The translations under genes were made by a program, and so were the position numbers. Positions 1-8,418 of a stretch of DNA of 64,000 nucleotides are shown here, one piece after another. This DNA comes from Arthrobacter celericrescens (GTDB lineage Bacteria; Actinomycetota; Actinomycetes; Actinomycetales; Micrococcaceae): NCBI RefSeq assembly GCF_003614925.1, contig NZ_QYLP01000033.1:62001-126000 (forward strand), read 5' to 3'. Under the pieces are notes generated by a model that was not told where the DNA came from, ran no database searches, and saw only the letters and a program-made list of their open reading frames with translations. The first letter of the stretch is position 1. Each line of letters begins with the position of its first letter.

Positions 1-629
1 ATTCCCATCGGAAGGAACGCGCTGGATCCGGCGGAGCCGTCGGGAACAATATCGAACAGCCTGGCCGGATCGAACTTGGGAGCGAGCCCGACGGCGGCCG
101 CGAACAGGGCGGCCGTGGCCACTGCCGTGATGGCGAACATGAGCTTGAGCGCCTCACCCACGCCCCGCAGATGGATGCCGATGAAGATGGCGTACGTGAC
201 CAAGTAGACGGGCCAGGAGTTGGTGAGGCCGAAGAGGCCCAGTGCTTCAACGTAGCCGCCGATGAATGTGGCAATGGCAGCAGGCGCCACCGCGTACTCA
301 ATCAACACGGCCATGCCGGTGGCGAATCCGCCGAGGGGACCCAGGGCCCGGCGGGCGAACGCATAGCCCGCTCCCGCCGTCGGGAGGGTCGAGGAAAGTT
401 CGGCGAGGCCGAAGACCATGCAGGTGTACATGACGCCCATCAGGACAAAGGCGATCAACAACCCGCCCCAGCCCCCTTGGGCAAGTCCGAGGTTCCAGCC
501 GGCGAAGTCGCCGGAAATGACATAGGCAACGCCCAGGCCGGCAAGGAGCACCCAACCGGCGGCGCCGCGGTTCAGCCTGCGGTGCTGCAAATAGGCATCG
601 TCGTTGCGTGCTGTGTCTGTTGTTTCCAT
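1..629 (-). CDS. eat: Ethanolamine permease, N-terminal part (gene runs off the window)
   Basis: This is the first 209 codons of an APC-superfamily permease; the 3' end lies outside the window. The N-terminal region reads GWVLLAGLGVAYVISGDFAGWN followed by LAQGGWGG, a pattern I know from the ethanolamine permease family (TIGR00908 type). Hydrophobic segments alternate with short loops, and AELSSTLPTAGAGYAFARR matches the conserved second-helix region of APC transporters. The ATG at 629 has AGGAAG six bases upstream. The gene diverges from the FadR-type regulator at 889, so the shared 259-bp region probably controls both. Ethanolamine is the best substrate guess; another small amine or amino acid is possible. 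Confidence 0.8.
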   Translation of the reverse strand, partial: METTDTARNDDAYLQHRRLNRGAAGWVLLAGLGVAYVISGDFAGWNLGLAQGGWGGLLIAFVLMGVMYTCMVFGLAELSSTLPTAGAGYAFARRALGPLGGFATGMAVLIEYAVAPAAIATFIGGYVEALGLFGLTNSWPVYLVTYAIFIGIHLRGVGEALKLMFAITAVATAALFAAAVGLAPKFDPARLFDIVPDGSAGSSAFLPMG

Positions 630-792
630 GTGTCTTCCTAAGAGGGGAGGAATGCAGTGGGAAATTCTGAAGTGCGCACGTTCTAAAGGACTGTTTTTAG
701 TCCAAGAGCTGCATCACAGTTTGGAGGTGATCTGTGCCATGGTCAAGCATTCTGGCGAAAAAGATGCCTGATGAGAAAGATTGGCGCTGAAG

Positions 793-814
793 AATGGTCG
801 ACTACGTGACCATT
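793..814. promoter_or_regulatory. Inverted repeat, candidate operator of the FadR-type regulator
   Basis: AATGGTC (793-799) and GACCATT (808-814) form perfect 7-base arms around an 8-base spacer. The repeat overlaps GTGACC (806-811), a candidate -35, which is 17 bases before TAGGAT (829-834), a candidate -10 for the regulator gene at 889. TGGT...ACCA half-sites are common for FadR-type proteins. Its use as an autoregulatory and divergent operator is inferred. Confidence 0.45.
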
Positions 815-888
815 GAGCGAGGCGCGGATAGGATGGGTCCAACATCGACAGCCCCGGCTTCCGGCCCTAGTGAAGGGGAGGCTCCGCC

Positions 889-1605
889 GTGCAGGACTCT
901 CCGTTCGGCCCTTCGTATTCCGTGCTGCGCCCGGTGCGCGGTGGAAACGCCTTCGAAGAGACCATCGAACACCTTCTGCAGACCATCAAGCTGGGGATCT
1001 TCGCGCCGGCGGAGAAGCTTCCACCCGAGCGCGAACTCGCGGAGCGGCTTGGGGTCTCCCGGGCCACGCTGAGGGACGCCTTGGGGGAACTGCAAAATGC
1101 CGGCTACTTGGAAGTCCAGCGGGGTCGCTACGGCGGCACCTACGTCTCAAGTTCGGCCGTTCAGCGCCCCACGGAGAGCCGCCCGCTGGAACGCGCGGAG
1201 GTCGAAGACGTGCTCTTGTTCCGGGGAATCATCGAGCCCGCGGCCGCGGCACTGTCGGCAAAGGCTGCACTGACTGCCGCTGCGCGGCAACATCTGCAGC
1301 AGTGCCTCTCGGAATTGATGAGCGCGACGCCGGAAACCTACCGTCCGAGGGACGCCAGGTTCCACATCGCCATCGCCGAGCTGTCCGGATCGGCCAGCCT
1401 GGTGGGTGCCGTGGCGGAGACGCGCGCACGGCTCAACGATCTGCTGGACCGCATTCCTCGCCTGGGCACAAACCTCGAACACGCCAATGAACAGCATGTG
1501 GAAATCGCGGAGGCCATCCTCAAGGGAGACGCAGTCACGGCGGAACGGGTCACCGTGGAGCACTTGGAGGGCACCGCATCCCTCTTGCGCGGCTTCCTCG
1601 CCTGA
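889..1605 (+). CDS. FadR-subfamily GntR transcriptional regulator
   Basis: A 238-residue one-component regulator. A GntR winged helix lies at about residues 20-90 (KLPPERELAERLGVSRATLRDAL, then a wing GRYGGTYV), followed by an alpha-helical FCD effector domain (about 105-225) with the R-x3-FH pattern PRDARFHIAIAE that normally contributes to a metal/carboxylate site. The GTG start is chosen because AAGGGGAGG lies seven bases upstream. It is divergent from the ethanolamine permease gene and probably regulates it and itself; that role is inferred from position. Confidence 0.85.
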   Translation: MQDSPFGPSYSVLRPVRGGNAFEETIEHLLQTIKLGIFAPAEKLPPERELAERLGVSRATLRDALGELQNAGYLEVQRGRYGGTYVSSSAVQRPTESRPLERAEVEDVLLFRGIIEPAAAALSAKAALTAAARQHLQQCLSELMSATPETYRPRDARFHIAIAELSGSASLVGAVAETRARLNDLLDRIPRLGTNLEHANEQHVEIAEAILKGDAVTAERVTVEHLEGTASLLRGFLA

Positions 1606-1623
1606 GGGCCGGAAGATTTGGCC

Positions 1624-1645
1624 GCGGACCCGCGCGGGTGTCCGC
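1624..1645 (+). terminator. GC-rich hairpin after the FadR-type regulator
   Basis: GCGGAC (1624-1629) pairs with GTCCGC (1640-1645), enclosing the self-complementary ACCCGCGCGGGT (1628-1639). It lies 18 bases after the regulator's stop codon. No T-run follows, so termination strength is uncertain. Confidence 0.4.
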
Positions 1646-1662
1646 AATCGCCATCGGCAGTC

Positions 1663-1692
1663 TTGACTGAAAATTCAGTCAAAGCGTATCTT
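1663..1692 (+). promoter_or_regulatory. Promoter with overlapping TetR-type palindromic operator
   Basis: TTGACTGAA (1663-1671), two bases, then TTCAGTCAA (1674-1682) is a perfect 9-2-9 palindrome. Its first hexamer TTGACT also serves as a -35, and TATCTT (1687-1692) follows after an 18-base spacer. A repressor bound here would block RNA polymerase. The TetR-family gene at 3237, last in this two-gene unit, is the obvious candidate. Confidence 0.75.
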
Positions 1693-1735
1693 GGATGCGT
1701 TGCATCATGGTGATGCAGTTCACGAAAGGCTTGAG

Positions 1736-3244
1736 ATGATGAGCACGCGCTTCCGCAAAGACGCGGGTCCCGCCGGTGCCGTGTCCCAGCACAAGGACCG
1801 CTTCGGCAGTATCGAGACAGTCGGCATTGAGTTCATTCCGGACGGAGAACGCACCTCCCGCCCCCGGAACCTCTTCACTGTATTTTTCGGGGGAAACTTC
1901 GCTTTCTCCGTCATCGTTTTCGGATGGCTCCCCATCACCTTCGGACTGGACTTCGTTGGCGCCGTGACGGCCAGCCTCACCGGCCTCATCGTCGGGACGG
2001 TCCTTATTGCGCCGATGGCCCTGCTGGGGCCGCGGACCGGCACCAACAACACCGTTTCCAGCGCCGCGCATTTCGGCACACGCGGCCGGCTGATCGGATC
2101 CGGCCTCACCCTGCTCTTCGCCCTGGCCTACGCGGCCATCGCGGTCTGGACTTCGGGCGACGCGCTGGTGGCTGCCGCCGAGAGGCTGCTGGGAACGCCT
2201 GTTGACGGCACCACCCTGGCCATCGGCTACGCCGTCATTTCCGCGGAAATCATCCTGGTGGCACTATTCGGCCACGGGACCGTGGTGGCGATGCAGAAGT
2301 TCGTGGCCCCGGTGGTCGGCGTTCTCCTGATCATGGGGGTGGTTGCCTTCGCCCCCACGTTCAGCCCCACCTCCGTGCAGGCGGACTACCTGCTGGGCGA
2401 CTTCTGGCCGACGTGGATCCTGTCCGCCGTCATCTCCGTGGGCGGCCCGTTGTCCTATGCGCCCACGCTGGGAGACTACAGCCGGCGCATCTCGCGGAAA
2501 CTCCACTCGGACCGCTCCGTGGTTGCCGCCACCTGCCTCGGGGTGTTCCTGGGCCTCTTTGTCACGGCATTCTTCGGCGCCTTCACGGCCGCGGCCATCC
2601 CGGAACTGGGCGGCTCCTACGTAGCGGACCTGGTCCGTTCCGCGCCGGCCTGGTATCTGCTGCCGATCCTTGTCATCGCCCTGGCAGGCGGGCTCGGGCA
2701 GGGCGTGCTCAACCTGTACGCCAGCGGACTGGACCTGGAAGCGCTCTTTCCCCGGCTCCGTCGTGTCCACACCACGCTCATCACCTCGGCGGCAGCCGTC
2801 GGGCTGCTGTACCTCGGCGTCTTCGTCTTCAACGCCGTCGACTCCATCACCGCCATGACGCTGGTACTCAACGGATTCGCTGGACCCTGGGTGGCAATCA
2901 ATGTCCTGGGTTTCCTGGCGGTGCGGCGCGGCAAGTACAGTCCACGGGATCTGCAGCTTTTCCGTGCCAACGCTTCGTCCGGCCGCTACTGGAGCACCCG
3001 CGGCTGGAATCTCCGTGCAGTGATCCCGTGGGCCATCGGATCGCTGTTTGGCGTGCTGGCGACGGACACGTCCCTCTACACGGGCCCCCTCTCGCAGCTG
3101 GCCGGCGGCATCGACCTCAGTTTCCTCGGCTCCACGGCCATCGGAGCCGTCGGCTACCTGGCTGCCGTCCGGTTCTGGCCGGAGCCGCAGAGGCTCCCAC
3201 GCTCCACGGCAACGGAGCACGTATTACTGTCGAACCATGACTGA
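1736..3244 (+). CDS. NCS1-family nucleobase/cytosine-type transporter
   Basis: A 502-residue polytopic membrane protein of the NCS1 (purine-cytosine permease) family. It starts transport-like after a short cytoplasmic tail (RNLFTVFFGGNFAFSV) and has about twelve hydrophobic segments. LSYAPTLGDYSRR in mid-protein is the family's conserved substrate/cation region. ATG at 1736 is preferred over the upstream in-frame ATG because GAAAGG lies six bases before it; the next codons give an alternative ATG at 1739. It is followed by a TetR gene overlapping by 8 bases, so regulator and transporter are co-translated. The substrate (cytosine, purine, hydantoin or similar) cannot be decided. Confidence 0.85.
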   Translation: MMSTRFRKDAGPAGAVSQHKDRFGSIETVGIEFIPDGERTSRPRNLFTVFFGGNFAFSVIVFGWLPITFGLDFVGAVTASLTGLIVGTVLIAPMALLGPRTGTNNTVSSAAHFGTRGRLIGSGLTLLFALAYAAIAVWTSGDALVAAAERLLGTPVDGTTLAIGYAVISAEIILVALFGHGTVVAMQKFVAPVVGVLLIMGVVAFAPTFSPTSVQADYLLGDFWPTWILSAVISVGGPLSYAPTLGDYSRRISRKLHSDRSVVAATCLGVFLGLFVTAFFGAFTAAAIPELGGSYVADLVRSAPAWYLLPILVIALAGGLGQGVLNLYASGLDLEALFPRLRRVHTTLITSAAAVGLLYLGVFVFNAVDSITAMTLVLNGFAGPWVAINVLGFLAVRRGKYSPRDLQLFRANASSGRYWSTRGWNLRAVIPWAIGSLFGVLATDTSLYTGPLSQLAGGIDLSFLGSTAIGAVGYLAAVRFWPEPQRLPRSTATEHVLLSNHD

Positions 3245-3842
3245 CAAACTGGGCAAGATCCTCACTGCCGCCACCACCTGCATCGCCAGGAACGGGGTGC
3301 GGGGATTGCGGGTCAACGACGTAGCAAAGGAAGCCGGTGTTTCGTCCGGCTTGCTGTACTACCACTTCACCGACCGTGCCGGACTGCTCGCCGCGACCCT
3401 TGACTACATCAACAAGCAGGTCGGCAAGGACGACTCCCCTGCCTCACCGGCAGCCGCGGACGGCGACAGGCACCTGCGCCACTTGCTCCTCGACGAAATC
3501 AAGGACGACCCGGATGTCAGGCGGAACTCGGTGGCGTGGAACGAACTCCGGGCGTGCTCAGTCTTTGAACAGGACCTGAGTGAACCGCTCTCGCGGACAA
3601 CCGAGGAATGGAACCGTGAAATCGCCCGGGCCCTCGTCGCCGCCGGCCACGGGGCCGGTGAAGACGAAGCGGCAGCCACCGCCGAGATCCTTACCTGCCT
3701 GGTGGAAGGGATCTCCGGCCGGTGGCTCAGCGGGTTCGTCTCCACGGACCATGCACGCTCCCTGCTGGCAGCGGCGGTCGATTCACTCACGAGTGGACGT
3801 CCGGCCACCGTGCAGGAGGCTGCCGGCCAGGACCTGGGCTGA
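3237..3842 (+). CDS. TetR-family transcriptional repressor
   Basis: A 201-residue protein with an N-terminal TetR helix-turn-helix: IARNGVRGLRVNDVAKEAGVSSGLLYYHFTDR spans about residues 17-48. A helical ligand-binding domain follows. The ATG at 3237 lies inside the end of the transporter gene (overlap 3237-3244), which indicates translational coupling. It most likely represses its own operon through the palindrome at 1663-1682 and responds to a substrate of the NCS1 transporter; both points are inference. Confidence 0.85.
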   Translation: MTDKLGKILTAATTCIARNGVRGLRVNDVAKEAGVSSGLLYYHFTDRAGLLAATLDYINKQVGKDDSPASPAAADGDRHLRHLLLDEIKDDPDVRRNSVAWNELRACSVFEQDLSEPLSRTTEEWNREIARALVAAGHGAGEDEAAATAEILTCLVEGISGRWLSGFVSTDHARSLLAAAVDSLTSGRPATVQEAAGQDLG

Positions 3843-3845
3843 CGG

Positions 3846-4667
3846 CTACTTCCACCAGTTGTCGAAGATGGTGACCGGGACGGTCCTCTTGTGGCGGGTG
3901 CGCAGGTACTTGTCCTCGATGATCTTCGCGACGCCCTCCGGGACTTCGCGGCCCTCGAGGTAGTCGTCGATCTGGTCGTAGCTCAGGCCGAGCTCGTCCT
4001 CGTCGGTGCGGCCGGGCTGGCCGTCCAGCAGGTCCGCCGTCGGGACCTTCTCCCAGACCCGGGCGGGGGCACCCAGCTCCGCGAGGAGGGCCCGGTTCTG
4101 GCGCTTGTTGAGGCCGAACAGCGGCAGGATGTCCGCGCCGCCGTCGCCGAACTTGGTGAAGAAGCCCGTAACGGACTCCGCGCCGTGGTCCGTGCCGATC
4201 ACCAGGTAGTTGTGTTCGCCGGCCAGGGCGTACTGCGCCACCATGCGGATGCGGGCCTTGGTGTTGCCTTTGTGGAAGTCGGAGATCGCGGCGCCGGTGG
4301 TCTTCTCGAACTCGTCCTCCACGCCGTCCACGCCAGCGGAGATGTTGAAGGTCCACTCGGTCTTGGCCTGGATGAAGTCCAGCGCTGCCTGGGCGTCGTC
4401 TTCGTCATGCTGCGTGCCGTACGGCAGGCGGACGGCCACGAAATTGGCCTCCACGCCTTCGCTCTCGAGTTCCTCGACGGCCAACTGGGCCAGGCGCCCG
4501 GCCAGGGAGGAATCGAGGCCGCCGGAGATCCCCAGCACGAAGCCTTTGGTGTGGGTGGCCTTGAGGTATTCCTTCAGGAACGTGACGCGCCTGCGCACCT
4601 CCTCGGCAGGGTCGATCCGGGGCTGGACGCCCATTTCCTCGATGATCTTCGCCTGGAGTTTGCGCAT
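3846..4667 (-). CDS. nadE: NH3-dependent NAD(+) synthetase
   Basis: A 273-residue N-type ATP-pyrophosphatase, the usual length for the ammonia-dependent enzyme without a glutaminase domain. It amidates deamido-NAD in the last step of NAD synthesis. The P-loop [16 protein letters not shown] is at residues 44-59, [14 protein letters not shown] is the conserved adenylate-binding loop, and [19 protein letters not shown] carries the deamido-NAD/metal site. Its stop lies four bases from that of the convergent TetR gene, and no terminator fits between them. It is a single-gene unit. Confidence 0.95.
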   Translation of the reverse strand: MRKLQAKIIEEMGVQPRIDPAEEVRRRVTFLKEYLKATHTKGFVLGISGGLDSSLAGRLAQLAVEELESEGVEANFVAVRLPYGTQHDEDDAQAALDFIQAKTEWTFNISAGVDGVEDEFEKTTGAAISDFHKGNTKARIRMVAQYALAGEHNYLVIGTDHGAESVTGFFTKFGDGGADILPLFGLNKRQNRALLAELGAPARVWEKVPTADLLDGQPGRTDEDELGLSYDQIDDYLEGREVPEGVAKIIEDKYLRTRHKRTVPVTIFDNWWK

Positions 4668-4765
4668 GAATCCAAGACTAGCCAGCCGCGTCGGCCGGGC
4701 TCAACTGTGGCGCGGGTGCATTGCGGGCGCGTGTGGGGCTCGCGGGGGGCTTGCGGGGAGCGAAG

Positions 4766-5791
4766 CTACGCGACAGGCCCCGTCGACGCGCGGACGGTGA
4801 GGTGCGTGGGCATGACCGCAAGCCGGCGGGTTGAAGCGGCCTGCAGCGGATCGAGTTGGGCCAGAAGCATGGAGACGGCCACCCTGCCGGCCTGTTCGAT
4901 GGGGGAGGAGATGGTGGTCAGCGGGGGATTGCAGAAGTCGGCCCCGAAGATGTCGTCACAGCCGACGATGCTCATGTCTTCCGGCACGCGGATGCCCCGT
5001 TCCCGGAGCCGCTGCAGCATTCCGATCGCAATCAGGTCGTTGAAGACGATGCAGGCAGTGGCGCCGGTCCTGGCGGCAGCGTCGGCGGCGGCGGCTCCCG
5101 AGGTGGTCTTCGGGGCGAAGGGGCCGACGCGGAACGTTGTCAGCCCGCGTTCCTGGCTTGCCTCCTCAAAGGTCTTCCACCGGGTGGCGTTGGACCACGA
5201 GGAGGCGGGTCCGCCCACGAAGCAGATTTTCGAATGGCCGAGCGACGACAGGTGTTCAAGTGCCTGGACCACCGCGCCGGGGGTATCAATCACGACGGCA
5301 GGGGCGTTCGCCGATGAGCGGTTGATGGCCACGATGGCCTGCGACGATGCGGCGTCGGCAAGCTGCGCGTCGGTGAGGCGGGACGCGGCGAGGATGAATC
5401 CATCGGCAGTGCGTTGCATCTTTCGCAGGGTGTCGGCTTCCATCTCGGCCGACTCTTCGGTGTCCACGAGCAGCTGCGTGTAGCCGGCCGCCTTCAGCTG
5501 GTTCTGCGTTCCCCGGATGATGTCGAAGTAGAAGGGGTTTGTGACGTCGGGGACAAGGACGGCGATGGCATTGGTTCGTCCCGAACTCAGTCCGCGGGCC
5601 TGGGAACTCGGCACATAGTTCAGGGCGGCGGCCGCCTCTTCGATTCGTTCCCGCGTAACCCGGTTGACCCGGCCCGGATTCGAGAGCGCCCGGGAAACCG
5701 TGGACGTTGCCACTCCCGCCATCTCCGCGACGTCCCGGATGGTGGGTGGCGCCCCCGCGGGGCGACTGGCGCTGGTCGCCGAATCTGCCAT
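4766..5791 (-). CDS. LacI-family regulator of the adjacent sugar-acid operon
   Basis: A 341-residue protein with a LacI helix-turn-helix at about residues 17-65 (TIRDVAEMAGVATSTVSRALSNPG, then the hinge region ALNYVPSSQARGL) and a periplasmic-binding-protein-like core. The ATG at 5791 is chosen over farther in-frame starts because AAAGGGA lies eight bases upstream and the HTH then begins at the usual distance. It is divergent from the ten-gene operon starting at 5983 and probably represses it through the GGCAA/TTGCC palindrome in the shared 191-bp region. The effector is probably a hexuronate or its uptake form (inferred). Confidence 0.9.
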   Translation of the reverse strand: MADSATSASRPAGAPPTIRDVAEMAGVATSTVSRALSNPGRVNRVTRERIEEAAAALNYVPSSQARGLSSGRTNAIAVLVPDVTNPFYFDIIRGTQNQLKAAGYTQLLVDTEESAEMEADTLRKMQRTADGFILAASRLTDAQLADAASSQAIVAINRSSANAPAVVIDTPGAVVQALEHLSSLGHSKICFVGGPASSWSNATRWKTFEEASQERGLTTFRVGPFAPKTTSGAAAADAAARTGATACIVFNDLIAIGMLQRLRERGIRVPEDMSIVGCDDIFGADFCNPPLTTISSPIEQAGRVAVSMLLAQLDPLQAASTRRLAVMPTHLTVRASTGPVA

Positions 5792-5881
5792 GATCGAGTC
5801 CCTTTCGACTGGTCTCCGCGCCCCGTTCCGGGAGTGGGGGACCCAAGTTATGCGGCAATTACAGCAGTTATGGCAACTTTT

Positions 5882-5919
5882 GGCAATCGCTTGCCGCCCG
5901 GTTTGCCGCCTCATAGACT
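5882..5919 (+). promoter_or_regulatory. LacI-type operator and candidate promoter of the sugar-acid operon
   Basis: GGCAATCGCTTGCC (5882-5895) is a near-perfect palindrome with the central CG expected for LacI-family sites. More GGCAA or TTGCC half-sites flank it at about 5853, 5872 and 5902. TTGCCG (5891-5896) and TAGACT (5914-5919) are 17 bases apart and could be -35 and -10, placing the operator over the promoter. The promoter call is weaker than the operator call. Confidence 0.6.
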
Positions 5920-5982
5920 CGACGCCGAAGCCCCTGTGACGCACAACACGAATCTGCGGACTGGGTAACCAAGGAGGAAACA

Positions 5983-7332
5983 ATGAGGTTTGCACCATCA
6001 GCGAAGTTTGCCGCCGTTGCCGTGGCGGCCGGGCTCGCCTTGACGGCTTGCGCCGGGGGCAGCGGGAGTTCCGGCGGAAGCCCGGACGGCGCCGGGAAGA
6101 AACTCAGCGTTCTTACCGGCGTCAACAACCATTACCCGGAGGAGCAGAAGGAATGGTTCAAGGACATTGCCGCGAAGTTCAAGGCCCAGACCGGTGCGGA
6201 CATTGAGTTTGAGACATTCGCCTCGGCCAATGACGAACTGACCCGGATCCAAACCTCGGTGGTTTCCGGCCAAGGCCCCGACGTTTACAGCCTCGGCACG
6301 ACATTCACCCCTACCGCTTACGCCACCAAGGCTTTCGTGACTCTCTCCGATGAGGACTGGAAGAAGGTCGGTGGCAAGGAGCGGTTCAATCCGGCCGCGC
6401 TGGGGATCTCCGGCCCGGATTCGGAGCACATGGCGGGCATCCCGTTCGTCAGCCGTCCGTTCGTCATGGCTTACAACAAGGATCTGCTGGCCGCTGCAGG
6501 CATCCAGAAGCCCGCCACAACGTGGGACGAACTTGCGGTACAGGCCAGGAAGCTGACCAACGCAAGCAAAGGAACCTATGGGCTGGCCACCGGCTACAAG
6601 GACAACTATGACCCGTGGAAGTTCATCTGGGCCATGTCCGTCCAGGCCGGAAACCCGCTGGTGGACGGCGACAAACTCAAGATGGACGACCCCGCGGTCA
6701 AGAAGGCCTACGAAACCTACTTCGGATGGTTGACCAAGGACAAAGTGGTGGACCCCGCTGCCATCGGTTGGAGCAACAGCAACGCCGTTGCCGCCTTCGC
6801 ATCAGGCAAAGCCGGCTACTTGATGATGACAACCTCCAGCTCCGTGCCGACTCTGGAAAAGTCCGCCGTTGCCGGGAAGTACGCCTACGCCACGATGCCG
6901 ACGGTTGCCCCCGGCGAGTCGGCATCGAAGGGTGATGGGGCCAAGGCCGCCAGCATCCTCTCCGGCGATAACCTCGTGGTTGCCGACTACTCGCAGCAGA
7001 AGGACCTGGCCTTCGCCTACGTCAAGCTCATCACGTCCAAGGACGAGCAGTTGAACTACCAGAAGATTTTCGGCGAGCTCCCGGCCAATGCCGAGGCGTT
7101 GGCGGCCCTGACGAACCCGGTGCTCCAGCCGATTGCCGAGGCAGCCGGGAAATCTAAGGCGACGCCTTTCACCGGGGCGTGGGGTGACATCCAACTCGGA
7201 CTCGTAAACGTCACCGTCCAGTCCATCCCCGACCTCGCCAAGGGCTCCGTGGATGGCGCGGCCCTGGACAGCCGGCTCAAGGAAGCACAGTCCAAGGGGC
7301 AGGCCTCGCTCGACCGGGCTTCCAAGTCCTAG
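5983..7332 (+). CDS. Sugar ABC transporter substrate-binding lipoprotein
   Basis: A 449-residue extracellular binding protein of the carbohydrate (CUT1) type. A signal peptide ends in the lipobox LTAC with Cys at residue 23, followed by a Gly/Ser linker. FETFASANDELTRIQTSVVSGQGPDVYSLGTT is the family's conserved N-lobe. AGGAGG lies seven bases before the ATG. It is the first gene of the operon; two permeases follow and no ATPase gene is present, so a shared MsiK-type ATPase encoded elsewhere probably powers it. The downstream genes suggest the ligand is glucuronate or a glucuronate-containing glycoside. Confidence 0.9.
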   Translation: MRFAPSAKFAAVAVAAGLALTACAGGSGSSGGSPDGAGKKLSVLTGVNNHYPEEQKEWFKDIAAKFKAQTGADIEFETFASANDELTRIQTSVVSGQGPDVYSLGTTFTPTAYATKAFVTLSDEDWKKVGGKERFNPAALGISGPDSEHMAGIPFVSRPFVMAYNKDLLAAAGIQKPATTWDELAVQARKLTNASKGTYGLATGYKDNYDPWKFIWAMSVQAGNPLVDGDKLKMDDPAVKKAYETYFGWLTKDKVVDPAAIGWSNSNAVAAFASGKAGYLMMTTSSSVPTLEKSAVAGKYAYATMPTVAPGESASKGDGAKAASILSGDNLVVADYSQQKDLAFAYVKLITSKDEQLNYQKIFGELPANAEALAALTNPVLQPIAEAAGKSKATPFTGAWGDIQLGLVNVTVQSIPDLAKGSVDGAALDSRLKEAQSKGQASLDRASKS

Positions 7333-7344
7333 GCGGTAACCACC

Positions 7345-8418
7345 ATGTCAACCGATTCCTTCAGGGACACGAGGGCCGCGACCATTCCGGCTCCTGATAG
7401 GCAGCTGACCCGGTCCGGCAGCGCAGCAGACGACGGCGGAGTCCCGGCGAACGCTGGAACAGCCGCCGCCCGCGGCGCGGCGCCTTCCGGAAAGCCCTCG
7501 AAGCCCCGGAAGTCCGGCCGTCGCAGGAACATCAGCGAGCGGAACCGTCCGCTGTGGATGTTGATCCCCGGCGGCATGTTGATGCTGGTCATCATTGTTG
7601 TGCCGCTGGTCCTGGGCACCTACATGTCCGCCCTCAACCTTGACCAGTACACACTTCGCAAGTGGATCAGCGCTCCGTTCATCGGCGTCGAAAACTTCGT
7701 TGAGGCGTTGACCAGCTCACCGCTGCTGCACTCCGTTTGGCTCAGTGTCAGCTACTCCCTGATTGCCACGGTGGTCACCGTTCCACTCGGAATCGCGGCA
7801 GCTGTCGCCACCCAGAATCCCTTCAAGGGCAGGGCACTGGTGCGTTCGGTCTTCCTGATCCCGTATGTGCTGCCGTCGTTCGTGGTGGCCACGATCTGGC
7901 GGACCATGTTCCAGCCCGATGGCGTCGTCGACTCGGCCCTGGGAACAGTCGGCATCGATTCCGGGCTCTGGCTCAACGGACCGCAGACATATTGGACCCT
8001 GATCCTGGTCCAGATCTGGGCTTCCTGGCCGTTCATCTACCTGTTGGCCCTTTCCGGCCTGCAGTCGGTGGACCACGAAGTCCACGAAGCATCCGCCCTG
8101 GACGGGGCATTGTGGTGGAACAAGCTGCGGTACGTCATTTTCCCGTACCTCAAGGGTCCGCTCTCGCTGGCCTTCCTGATTGGGATGCTGCACCACATCA
8201 ACAACTTCACGCTTCCGTTCGTGCTGTTCGGCGTGCCCGCTCCGGCCGACGTCGAGGTCCTGCCGATCCTCACGTACGTGACCAGCTTCCAAAGCTTCCG
8301 GTTCGGACTCAGCGCGGCCATGGCCTTCGTATCGCTCGTCCTGATCGCCATTCCGTTGTTCATCTACCTGCGCGCCGTCAGGCTCGACGACGCCGAGACG
8401 CCTGGAGGCAAGAAGTGA
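7345..8418 (+). CDS. Sugar ABC transporter permease (MalF-like)
   Basis: A 357-residue inner-membrane permease with a long polar N-terminal extension of about 65 residues before the first membrane segment (LWMLIPGGMLMLVIIVVPLVLG). The cytoplasmic EAA loop that contacts the ATPase is EASALDGALWWNKLRYVIFPYLKG. It pairs with the following permease; the two coding regions overlap by four bases (GTGA). The extended, Ala/Gly/Pro-rich N-terminus is longer than usual, and an internal start is possible, although none has a convincing ribosome-binding site. Confidence 0.88.
   Translation: MSTDSFRDTRAATIPAPDRQLTRSGSAADDGGVPANAGTAAARGAAPSGKPSKPRKSGRRRNISERNRPLWMLIPGGMLMLVIIVVPLVLGTYMSALNLDQYTLRKWISAPFIGVENFVEALTSSPLLHSVWLSVSYSLIATVVTVPLGIAAAVATQNPFKGRALVRSVFLIPYVLPSFVVATIWRTMFQPDGVVDSALGTVGIDSGLWLNGPQTYWTLILVQIWASWPFIYLLALSGLQSVDHEVHEASALDGALWWNKLRYVIFPYLKGPLSLAFLIGMLHHINNFTLPFVLFGVPAPADVEVLPILTYVTSFQSFRFGLSAAMAFVSLVLIAIPLFIYLRAVRLDDAETPGGKK

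Noticed and set aside
688..703. GGACT/AGTCC inverted repeat upstream of the ethanolamine permease
   Set aside because: Arms of five bases with a T-rich loop are expected by chance; the 793-814 repeat is the stronger candidate operator.
3891..5483. A 530-codon plus-strand frame across nadE and the LacI gene
   Set aside because: It spans two clear genes on the opposite strand and the gap between them; no domain is recognisable.
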